A stretch of DNA of 64,000 bases from Bipolaris cookei. Taxonomy: Eukaryota; Ascomycota; Dothideomycetes; Pleosporales; Pleosporaceae. Both the position numbers and the translations under genes were made by a program. The stretch is taken from assembly GCA_002286855.1 (NCBI GenBank), contig NRSV01000033.1:124001-188000 (forward strand). Direction: 5' to 3'. The notes beneath the pieces were generated by a model. That model was not told the origin of the DNA. It worked only from the letters and a program-made list of their open reading frames with translations, and searched no databases. Each line of letters begins with the position of its first letter. Position 1 is the stretch's first letter. Below are positions 45,600-54,483 of this stretch, piece after piece.

Positions 45600-48518
45600 G
45601 GCTAGTACACTGTGACTCGACGAGGGAGAGACTCGGGAAAACTTTCACGCCCGTCGGCGCCATGCCCATCATAAAACTGCATTGTCCTGCGAGGCAAAGC
45701 GGCAGGTGGGCGAGCAGCGCATTGGACATGAGTAGAGCATGAGGGCAGCATGAGCAGTGCAGATGCCAGCAGCCGTGTATTCTCTTGGGGTTGCACGGCG
45801 CCGTCGTTGCAGCGGGCGGTTTGAGGCCGTCTGGCCTGGTGAGAGCTCAACGCCTCCTCAGGACTACTACGACTAGTATGGCCCCACGGCCAGGCTATCT
45901 TGCTTGACTCAGCACTGCGATATGTATGCGCCCGTGCTACTACTAGTCGGCATGCTCCATCTCCATCCAGCGCCTCCCCACTGTCCCGTCGCCAACCGAG
46001 GAGCGTCACCGACGGCGATATACAGACACACACAAACACACGCACATACATGATATCTAGACTCGGGCCACGCGCGTCAGCTTTGGAGGCGCCGTCTCGT
46101 GTCACCACCACGCTGCCTACCCCGCATCGCCGCCCTCATCTTGTCTGTGCGCCTCACACCGCAGCAATGACGAGCACACAACTCGCTCCATGACGTGCTC
46201 GCGCCTCCGAGACACCACCACGGCTACGTGCAGCTCGGGAGAACTGCGTTGACAAGGCCGCCTGTCGTAGTACATGTACCCATCCCACCTACACGTACAC
46301 TTGTACACATGTACTACAACCTCCGAAGACCCTGAATAGGTCCGATTCCATCCCCTCCTCCGACCCCACTACCACCACCACCACCACCGCCATCGCCGCC
46401 ATGCCTACTGGCATCGTTCGCTGCATATGCACAGCGCGTTTCAGAGCCTGAGAATAGAAGAAGAAGAAGAAACGCTTATGCCGGGCGTCCTGTGCATGAC
46501 CGACGTGGGGGCTGTCACTTCCAGCTGCCATTCTGATTGCACTCGCTCGCTCTCTACCCCTCGCCAGCGCATCCTTCGACTCCGCTATTCCCACCCATTG
46601 CCTTGGTGCCTCCACTCTTAACGGACGTCGGGATACGACCCGCTGTGCATGGCATGCTCTGGATCCCATGGACCTTGCATCCAACGCTGACTCCCTACAA
46701 GCCAATCAATGCCGTCTCTGCAGAAAAACGGTGGCTTGCCCAATATGACCACGGCCAACCATTGCACTCCACCACGGCACCACTGTAGCATCGACTAACG
46801 ATGCAACCATTTATCTTGCAGCAAGCCCACCGTCGAATTCCTTGCCGAGTCTCGCTCCTCGTGTTCACCCTATATTGCACACGACCCGACTGGATACTAA
46901 CTTGCTCCGTAAACAACTGTTCATTGATCACCGATCAACAACATGGTGCTTGGGTAGACAAATGTCGCACCAGACAACTCGTGACATGTATCTCGTGGCA
47001 CAAGCCCACTCACCAATACAAGACAACCTGACTATCGGTCACAGCGCCAGAGAAGAAGAAGAAGAAGAAGAAGAAGAAGAAGAAGAAGAAGAAGAAGAAG
47101 AAGAAGAAGAAGAAGAAAAAGATGAGGTACCAAACAAGCTCCATGAAGCGTCGTGACTCTGACGAATGGTAACGTGCCATCAAGTAACAAAGTGTCGGAG
47201 AGAAAAGCTCCCGCCCTGCACATGAAACGGGCGTAATTATCAAGTGTCAGCACGGATAAACGATATCAACTCAAGCGGAGCCCTTGACTTTTTCTCTTCC
47301 TCAACTACCCGATTGAACTACATCACTTTTCATTAAACTGATCAACTACAAGGTTAAGATCAAGCTCAAGCACGGGTCCGTAGGTACTATAAGCGAAGAG
47401 TAAGCAATAATAAGCAGTCGTGCCGCAGTTGATCCTGAGTTGTTGGCGGATACGCCGAAGAAAACACTCGTGTGGGATGTATGCTGAAATACGTTCCATC
47501 GTATTCGCACAAAGCAGAGCTATTTAGAGCCTCTGTTGGAGGAGGTAGCTGTGAGAATAACCTGCTTGACTCTAGAGTTCTGCAGGGAATGTATAGAATG
47601 TATGCATAAGTATGAGGAACGGTTAGCCAAGGCTGTACCTAACCATGTAAGTCGGCACAGCTTGGACCATCTACCTAGAGAAGGCCAGATACTCTGTTTG
47701 CGTTACAATTCTGTATGTGCATATGCTCTACTGTAAACGGGTCGTCAGCTAACAGTAGCTCCTGCAGATCGCTTTCAACTCCAGTTCATATCATAGAATT
47801 CCTGCCTTATGGACGACCACCTCAGAACTGCCTATGGCCCCTCTAAAGACATGTCCTCTTGAAAGCCAGATTTCCTGCTGGGAAACAGGAACCGTATCTC
47901 CTCCACGCCCGCAGCATTGCACATCTGCCGGTATAATTGAGTATCCCGAGCGCAATATATTCCCAACGCGATATTGCTACAGTACAACACTCCCAAATAA
48001 TAACCTTTCCAACTCACAACCTTGTGACCTTGTATTAGTTATTGATGTATAGGCATATGCATCTGGATATTAGCTACTAGAAGAAGACTAACTAGTATTT
48101 GAGTTTTGCGGACTGAGGATGCTAACTAAACAAAGACTGATGCTGTTTATATTTTTTAACATTTTTTTAATAGTCTTAGACCTTATGATATATTACTACA
48201 GAGCCTAACATCTATTCATACATTTAACTCCCAGTATCCCTTAAGATAGAATTATAATCAGAGTACTATAGATTAAGTAGAAGACAACGTCAGTTGCCAG
48301 ATAAGATAGTCTCGACCTCTTAATACAAAGGTATGATAAGTCTAATAGCCTAGAATTGTCGGCAAGAGTATAGGATTAGCGTGATAGAAGTTAGAGCATA
48401 TGCCCGACAGGATGCGCATATATAGCGAGACAGCAGCTACTATGCTATCAACAATCATCTATCGGCAATCTCCTGTCAGCCTCCTATCAGTGTTACCCAA
48501 CATTATCTCGCCGCCAAC
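45600..48518. other. Gene-poor interval
   Basis: Nearly 3 kb without a supported gene. It moves from GC-rich low-complexity DNA (45.6-46.8 kb, including a (cca)n at about 46370-46388) to clearly AT-rich DNA from about 47.3 kb, the start of the accessory/transposon-rich part of the window. Confidence 0.5.
47050..47118. repeat. (GAA)n microsatellite
   Basis: About 22 uninterrupted GAA triplets on the plus strand. It produces artificial poly-Glu and poly-Phe/Leu frames. Confidence 0.98.
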
Positions 48519-48802
48519 ATGAAGTACCTCGCCACTATCATCAGCCTCGCGATATCCCTCACCCCAGTAGCCCTTGCCCAAGTCGCCTGCTGCTTAGAAC
48601 CAGGTGTAGGCCTTCCATCCAATGTCGCCTGCAGCACACCTGGGGATGTACCTGTTTGCGTAAGATTACTAAGTTTAGAAAATGGCACTTCGAGCACTTA
48701 AATTCTAACTTGTGTTTGTCGGAGGCGAACCAAGCAGATCAGAAGGAAGAAAGTTTTTGTATTAAAGGAACGACAGCGAGTGATCATAAACAACTCAAAT
48801 AA
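48519..48802 (+). CDS. Small secreted Cys-rich protein, effector-like (about 72 aa)
   Basis: Signal peptide MKYLATIISLAISLTPVALA, then QVACCLEPGVGLPSNVACST with closely spaced cysteines. The single-exon reading gives 60 aa. A better model splices at GTAAGA (48660) to an AG at 48724, with branch TTCTAAC at 48703-48709. This adds ANQADQKEESFCIKGTTASD and further residues to a stop at 48802, giving 72 aa and a fifth mature Cys. An ATATATA at 48418-48424 lies about 95 bp upstream. Size, leader and cysteines fit apoplastic effectors or hydrophobin-like proteins, but no family is recognised. A further coding-looking piece (TDCQGGGTGCYVKKVSIQPP) near 48935-48990 could be an alternative 3' exon. Confidence 0.55.
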
Positions 48803-49442
48803 GAGCTTATGTGAACTAAGGTGCGAGGCTGACAGTATTTATAGTGTTCAAGGCAGCTCTTTCGGAGCTGCGATGGTCAAGGCACTTACAAATAGACGTT
48901 GCTCGCGGGGACGTACGGGCCTGCGTCCAATACTGATTGCCAAGGTGGAGGAACGGGTTGTTATGTCAAAAAGGTCTCGATACAGCCTCCTTCTTGATGT
49001 ACAAGTCTGACAGGGATTATCCATGAGCCGAATGTAGTTCATATTCAACTAATTTTAAAGAATTTGATTTATAATATCAAAGGTAGCAAAGTAAGTACCA
49101 GCTACGTATATTGTATATACCTAGATACATAGCTATACTTGCCCATACAACCACCTTCAATACCCTATAGTTGTACTAGACGTCCTGTTCGTGGCTCAGC
49201 ACGTAGTGGAAAATTCTCATAGACCTGTGCTTCCATAAACAGAGGAAACTAGTGCCACACTTGGTGAACGTATGCCCAGCAATCGAGCCACCATGTGCAA
49301 CGCAGTCAAGACAGTAAGCAGGTTGGTGCAAATCCCGATTTTCGACCTTAATAAACCCAGGTTATGTCAAACTTCAACCATTGCATTGATGGTAATGTAA
49401 TCCCTAGATGACGAATTCTTCGTGGCTGGGTTGCATGAGAAA
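48803..49442. other. Intergenic, AT-rich
   Basis: Apart from the possible extra exon near 48.9-49.0 kb, nothing is recognised. Confidence 0.4.
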
Positions 49443-50447
49443 TCAAGTAGACGCAGACTTGAACATTTCACTGAATGCCTCTCTAAGCCAAGGGCTGTTC
49501 AGGACCATTCGCAAAGTGCTTCTCCGCACCGGATCAAGCTCCAGCATCGCGGCAATCACGATTCTCGCTTTCTCGAGCGGTATTTGGCACAACAATCGAT
49601 CCTCGTCTTCAGTTTCACCACACCCTCTCTCATCCCTAACTTCCTCCAGATAAACACCGAATGCCTCATTTTTCTCTAGCCCTCCCAATACCATCTCTGG
49701 TTCCCAAGGGTACACACCCAACCACAATCTCACAAACACTACAGCAAGTGACCATACGTCTGCCTGTTCCATATCAAAGAAGAGCTCTCCGTGAACTTCT
49801 GGCGCCATAGTGATTAGCGTTCCGATCCAATTAGCCCAGCTTCCGATTCGTGTGCCCGTGAGCAAGTTACGAGACACTGCTGAGCTGCCAAAATCGATCA
49901 ATTTGATTGTGCCGTCCCGAGCCACCATGATGTTTTCGACCTTGAGGTCGCGGTGCGCAATTCCGTGTTCATGCATATGGGCAACAGCTTCAACCACTTG
50001 CGCGAAAAAGCAACTGATCGCGTCGAAGGACCATTCCCTCTCAGCCCATCTGTCATAGTCGAGAAGGTCAAGAAGGGCAAATGGAACGTATTCCATTTCC
50101 ATCTGCCAGTAGCCTCTTTTATCGGGCCCGACGTAGTTTAGAGAGTGCGTTGCCGCGATGTTAGGATGGATAAGAGTGTGGCCAATCCAGTACTCGTGGA
50201 ATATCCGCTCCGGAGTGGTGGACTCGGGGAAGAAGAGCTTCAACGCTGTAGCAGATGAGGCGGAGAATAAGACATGACCATCTGTGCCCTCACCAACAGT
50301 CTTGTTCTGCTCCAGATTGGGGACCAGATCCGGGTAGATGATGTTCAGGTCAGCAAAACCGGGTCTGCACTGCCACAGTATCGAAGACGCTTGGCACCAT
50401 TCGACGATCAAGACGACAAGTACAGCCCTGAGTGGGATCGAAAGCAT
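49443..50447 (-). CDS. Ser/Thr protein kinase with N-terminal signal-like sequence (334 aa)
   Basis: Single exon. The kinase domain runs from about residue 50 to the end: glycine loop VGEGTDGHVLF, ATP-binding Lys in ATALKLFF, catalytic loop HGIAHRDLKVENIM, metal-binding IDFGSSAVSR, and MAPEVH for the APE motif. ADVWSLAVVFVRLWLGVYPW follows. All key residues are present, so it should be active. The fold resembles fungal HAL/NPR-type kinases. Unusually, it begins MLSIPLRAVLVVLIVEWCQA, which reads as a cleavable signal peptide or membrane anchor. A downstream Met could give a cytosolic form only by losing much of the N-lobe. Substrates are unknown. It is 1.4 kb from the divergent repeat-peptide precursor. 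Confidence 0.8.
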   Translation of the reverse strand: MLSIPLRAVLVVLIVEWCQASSILWQCRPGFADLNIIYPDLVPNLEQNKTVGEGTDGHVLFSASSATALKLFFPESTTPERIFHEYWIGHTLIHPNIAATHSLNYVGPDKRGYWQMEMEYVPFALLDLLDYDRWAEREWSFDAISCFFAQVVEAVAHMHEHGIAHRDLKVENIMVARDGTIKLIDFGSSAVSRNLLTGTRIGSWANWIGTLITMAPEVHGELFFDMEQADVWSLAVVFVRLWLGVYPWEPEMVLGGLEKNEAFGVYLEEVRDERGCGETEDEDRLLCQIPLEKARIVIAAMLELDPVRRSTLRMVLNSPWLREAFSEMFKSAST

Positions 50448-51881
50448 GATGGGAGAAAAAAGAGGAGAAGAAGCTGGGTCTAGAAGAAAGCAATCACGGC
50501 GAAAATGTAGTTCGCTAGCGGTTTAGTGACTGTAGTGTTATGCCATCGAATGTCAATAACGTTGAAGTGCGGCTGTAAAATTCCGAAGCTGGTCGCAGCT
50601 ACGCTCTAGGGCGCTTACGGACTACTACTATTATGTTCACTGCAATTTGCCATGATGCTGGGTTTGCAATGACCATAGAATTCCAGTGGCGAATCCCACA
50701 TTGCAGCAGATGTTTGTGAGGCTGATTCATGGTATCCTTGTATTAATCTAGGTAAAAAATAGAAAAGCGCTAACCACCTTCAGGCGCTTGTATAGTAAAC
50801 AACGGCTTTACAGCACAGAAGAAGCTTGCGCAAACCTGTGCTGACCAAGGACGCTGATAAATGGGTTGCGTTGTAACGACAACCCCTCGTAAGTAATTAG
50901 CCGGTTAGCTACTACTACTACCGGCTGGCGTGGTGGTTTCTAGCCTATGGAGGGCAGCACCGTTAGACCCGGTTAAAGATGCACGTCTATCGAAATCCCG
51001 TTCCATCATGTTGCAGTTCTGCGGCCCGATATCAGGCTGGAGAAGCTGAACTCGGAGTGGAGGCTCAGCTTATTTGCCGTCAACTTGTCGTTATAACTAA
51101 GCTTTTTTAGGGTGAAAATGTGTGAGGCTGACTGACGACCGTCAGCACGATATTTCGGAAGGATCAGACCCACCACTGTGTGGCTAGGACTAGGCCCAAA
51201 ACGGGAATTTGGGATCACGACATCATGAGATCGAAGACCTAAAGTGATGTTGTAATCTCTGAAATCGTGCATGCCGTCTGAAAACTAGCCATGCTTGTAG
51301 CTCGCCATAGTACCCGCTTGGGGTGAGCTTACCAGCTACGCTAAGCAGTATAGGAAACCGCTCGTGTGCCAGTTTGTAGAGTGCTGCGTATCTTTCTGTG
51401 ATGGCTTAATTTACACAGTGTATGTAGTCCAACTAATGCCCGATAAGACTAGAGTAGGAGAGTAGAGGAAAGTCAGCTATAATGATACGTATCTTGTAAA
51501 AGTCCTTATCATGGTATGAGCGGGAAGACCGAACATTTAAAACGATACAATGGCACATATGCCTTGTGCATCAGCACGGATGTCTTCATCACTCTTAATC
51601 GAGTGTAGTTTGAAGTCGAGTAAGCAGTTTCGCCCGGAATGCTGTGCAAAATAGCCGATACGAAGGCAGTACAGGCGCTAGAATCAGTAGCGTGGATGTT
51701 ACTATCATCCATCGTGTCCAGCTAAAGATAGAATATAGGTAGAAGATAAGTATATATTCAAGCCAAACTCCCTATTAGAAAACTCACAACTCACAGCTCA
51801 CTCCTTGCCTTCTCCTACTCCTCTTCCATCGTGCCCAGTGCAACCTCACCAGCAAACATCTACTTCACCTCCACCTTCATC
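50448..51881. promoter_or_regulatory. Divergent region between the kinase and the repeat-peptide gene
   Basis: About 1.4 kb with no supported gene. Close to the precursor gene there is a TATATA at 51751-51756 and a pyrimidine-rich leader at about 51788-51826 (ctcactccttgccttctcc), the usual layout of a well-transcribed fungal gene with a transcription start about 80-100 bp before the ATG at 51882. Confidence 0.45.
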
Positions 51882-52667
51882 ATGAAATTTTCCAGCGTTG
51901 TATTCATCCCCCTCCTGGCGGGTGCGGTTTCGGCTGCTGTCATTCCAGCTCCTGCTGTCCACGCTGAGGTCGCCGTCCGCGAGGCCAATCCAAGCCCCCC
52001 GCATAAGACGGCGCCTTTCAAGGAGCGCGAAGCAAGCCCACCCCACAAGACGGCGCCTTTCAAGCGCAGTCCCCCGCACAAGACTGCCCCGTTCAAGAGG
52101 GACGTCGTGAGCGCCCCTTGGAGGCGCGGCCCGCCGCACAAGACTGCGCCATTTAAACGTGAGGCCAGCCCTCCTCACAAGACGGCACCATTCAAGGAGC
52201 GTGAAGCAAGTCCACCCCACAAGACGGCGCCATTCAAGGAGCGTGAAGCAAGCCCGCCCCACAAGACAGCGCCATTTAAACGGGAGGCCAGCCCCCCTCA
52301 CAAGACTGCTCCTTTTAAAGAGCGCGAGGCCAGCCCTCCTCATAAGACGGCACCATTCAAGGAGCGTGAAGCAAGTCCACCCCACAAGACGGCGCCATTC
52401 AAGGAGCGTGAAGCAAGCCCGCCCCACAAGACAGCGCCATTTAAACGGGAGGCCAGCCCCCCTCACAAGACTGCTCCTTTTAAAGAGCGCGAGGCCAGCC
52501 CTCCTCATAAGACGGCACCATTCAAGGAGCGTGAAGCAAGCCCACCTCACAAGACGGCACCATTCAAGGAGCGCGAAGCTGCTCCAAGCCCTCCTCATAA
52601 GACTGCCCCCTTTAAGAGGGACCCCAGCCCTCCTCATAAGACCGCACCATTCAAGCGTGATGCCTAG
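51882..52667 (+). CDS. Secreted tandem-repeat peptide precursor, Kex2-processed type (261 aa)
   Basis: The signal peptide MKFSSVVFIPLLAGAVSA is followed by a short pro-region ending AEVAVREANP. Then come 16 copies of the core (S)PPHKTAPFK, each followed by KR-type or KER-type spacers, mostly KEREA or KREA. Seven copies (2, 3, 4, 7, 11, 15, 16) end in KR, the Kex2 site; nine end in KER. One longer spacer after copy 3 (DVVSAPWRRG) adds an RR site. Dipeptides EA after the basic site resemble Ste13-trimmed pheromone spacers. The design matches fungal Kex2-processed repeat proteins and RiPP precursors. The core has no Tyr or Cys, so dikaritin-type cyclisation at Tyr is not expected, and no UstYa-like gene is seen in this window. 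An ATG at 51831 would hide the signal peptide and is rejected. Confidence 0.9.
   Translation: MKFSSVVFIPLLAGAVSAAVIPAPAVHAEVAVREANPSPPHKTAPFKEREASPPHKTAPFKRSPPHKTAPFKRDVVSAPWRRGPPHKTAPFKREASPPHKTAPFKEREASPPHKTAPFKEREASPPHKTAPFKREASPPHKTAPFKEREASPPHKTAPFKEREASPPHKTAPFKEREASPPHKTAPFKREASPPHKTAPFKEREASPPHKTAPFKEREASPPHKTAPFKEREAAPSPPHKTAPFKRDPSPPHKTAPFKRDA
52272..52601 (+). repeat. 165-bp higher-order tandem duplication in the precursor
   Basis: The block from about 52272 (ccatttaaacgggaggccag) recurs at 52437, offset 165 bp (55 codons, four core units, KR once and KER three times). The two copies are nearly identical at silent sites, while other core units differ in codons. This shows recent expansion by unequal crossing over or slippage. 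Confidence 0.85.
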
Positions 52668-52740
52668 GGCAGTCCATCTCACAAAACTGCTTCCTCTAAG
52701 CGCACAGCAGTCGCTGGACAACCACACAAAACTGACTGTC
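52668..52740 (+). other. Degenerate repeat units after the stop codon
   Basis: Directly after the TAG the same frame continues SPSHKTASSKR and then GQPHKTD before further stops. These are recognisable relatives of the core unit, so the precursor was once longer or the array has shrunk at its 3' end. Confidence 0.75.
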
Positions 52741-53067
52741 AGCCGATTTTATATTATTCTTTCTAATAGAGGCTTCAACGCGTAAAGAAATCACTGTATG
52801 GATGAAGGCTGAGGGGAGCTTTTGACAATGGGTATCTCAAGTTCAACTGAAGTGGTATTTTCGGAGTTATTTTCATGGCAGATAAGTAATGAAGAATATA
52901 CGCAAATTTATTGAACTGATATCTTGGATGAGTGATATAATATTGTGCCCCCTGCATATGAAACCCTGCTTTAAATCATATTACTGATAACGTATTCCAT
53001 CAGCGAGAGGGCCACTTTTTCTTGGCATTACGAACTTCACGTACGAAACACTATGCATCAACAACAT

Positions 53068-53287
53068 TAGGATTTTCTAACTCAGCGAGAAGGTAGAATT
53101 ATTCTAGCTTCTCAAACCTTTCGTACAGGCCAGTTTAAGACTATACGACGCGCTGCTGCTGCTGCCTATAATATACCTTTTCAGCGCCTTTCTGATCAGC
53201 TTAACAAAATTACTTTTCGTCCTCAAGTAACCTCAAACTGCTGCAAGATTACTATAACTGAAGAGCAGACAATCGTACGGTATATCT
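53068..53287 (+). pseudogene. pogo/Fot1-like transposase N-terminal fragment
   Basis: The frame encodes LTQREGRIILASQTFRTGQF and YNIPFQRLSDQLNKITFRPQ, the psq-type helix-turn-helix DNA-binding start of pogo-family transposases. It ends abruptly at about 53287 where an opposite-strand transposase begins. It has stops and no DDE domain on this strand. Confidence 0.6.
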
Positions 53288-53980
53288 GCTTCTCCGTACC
53301 GAGCAGAGATATGAACGCGTCCTTTGTAGATAATAAATGGTGGGGTAGCATATCCAGCAGCGCAGATACTCCGAATGACTATAACCCACTCGTGATTGCC
53401 TGGATGAGCAATTTTAGGTCTCGTACGACGTCCCGAACATGTGACTACCTTCATTGAGCCAACTACATCCATTTAAAACCCAGTCTCGTCAAAGTTATGG
53501 ATATCGTCTGGAAGCATCCCATACTTCTCAATCGTCTCTTGTACGAGCCTAAACCACGCGCTAATAACCTTTGGGTCCTCTTGGAGTACTCTCTGACGGT
53601 TCTTTGCTCGATTTAAAGCCATCTTAAGCTCTTCTGTACGCGATACGAATGGCCCTGCCCAGTTCTTGCCAATAGGTGTCGCACCTCGTATAGCTAATAG
53701 TTTATCTGCTATAGCTGATACCTCACAAAGTCTGGGGGCAAATACACGGGAGTTGAGGTCAAATATATATTGTATGATCGTTTGCTCTTCAGTTCTAGTA
53801 AGCTTAAGGCAATTTGGGGTTGCTTGGGCCCGAAAAGTGATTTTCTTAAGCCGATCAGAAAGCTGCTGATATGGTACGTTGTAGGCAGCAACAGCACGTC
53901 ATACGGTCTTAAACTGCCCTAAAGAATAAGCCTGAAGAGCAAGAGTATGTCGACCTTCTCGCTGAGTTAAAATTTCTTCA
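53288..53980 (-). pseudogene. pogo/Fot1-like transposase fragment (element E)
   Basis: Reading from about 53980 on the minus strand: an HTH region (LTQREGRHTLALQAYSLGQF), then GATPIGKNWAGPFVSRTEEL (CENP-B-type second HTH). Next is MLPDDIHNFDETGFKMDVVG with the first catalytic Asp of DDE_1, and PGNHEWVIVIRSICAAGYAT. The copy ends at about 53288, fused head-to-head with the plus-strand fragment, so the second half of the DDE domain is missing. In-frame stops occur in the HTH part. Confidence 0.7.
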
Positions 53981-53984
53981 CGTG

Positions 53985-54290
53985 GTTGGGACTTTATACT
54001 TTGTAGATGATGTTCGTGTTGCCAAGAAAAAGTGTCGGGCTCAGTGGTGCTTCACGTTAAGTCAAAGGCATAAAATTTATATCGATGGCCGTTGTAGCTT
54101 ATGACGTCAAGCTTGATAATATCGATTGCAACTGTTTCGAATGAACGGGATACGCCAATTTCATGTCCCATACGATGAGAGATGATCTGATGGGCTTCTT
54201 TGAGCACTCTTCGTAGTCAATTGTACATGGTGCGGAGCCTGTAAGTGATTGTTGGATGCCCCGAACGTTTTCTGCTAGATGATCAATAGC
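53985..54290 (-). pseudogene. Copia retrotransposon integrase fragment
   Basis: Minus-strand blocks EAHQIISHRMGHEIGVSRSF and ETVAIDIIKLDVISYNGHRY then KFYAFDLT match the start of the Copia integrase core (pattern S..F..I..DLI....YNG..Y...F.DD). Stops and frame breaks are present. The piece is collinear with the gag part at 59780-61043; the two are separated by the nested insertions at 54293-59777. Confidence 0.55.
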
Positions 54291-54483
54291 TAGACTCCGC
54301 AACAATCAATCAAGTGGGTCCTAGAGGGTTCAGATTGGATTGATTGATTACTTCTTTAGGCCTAATGTGGTTCACAAGCGAGCGGCCCACCCAAGCGAGT
54401 GGCCCACGCCCCACCAGCGCGTCAACGTCGACACCTTATCACGCACTTTTATCACAGTCAATAAACTATCGTAGTATATCAAA

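Noticed and set aside
47010..47253. Frames with long poly-Glu, poly-Phe and poly-Leu
   Set aside because: Produced by the (GAA)n microsatellite in all frames.
51882..52667. Interpretation as mating alpha-pheromone precursor
   Set aside because: KREA spacers are similar, but Pezizomycotina alpha-pheromones are typically Trp/Cys-containing peptides and the core lacks both.
51882..52667. Interpretation as a dikaritin (ustiloxin-type) RiPP cluster
   Set aside because: The core has no Tyr and no UstYa-like or tyrosinase-like gene is seen in the window; a cluster outside the window cannot be excluded.
51846..52727. A 293-codon open frame antisense to the repeat precursor
   Set aside because: It mirrors the repeat array; absence of stops follows from the repeated codons. 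It has no start context or family, and the sense strand has the signal peptide.
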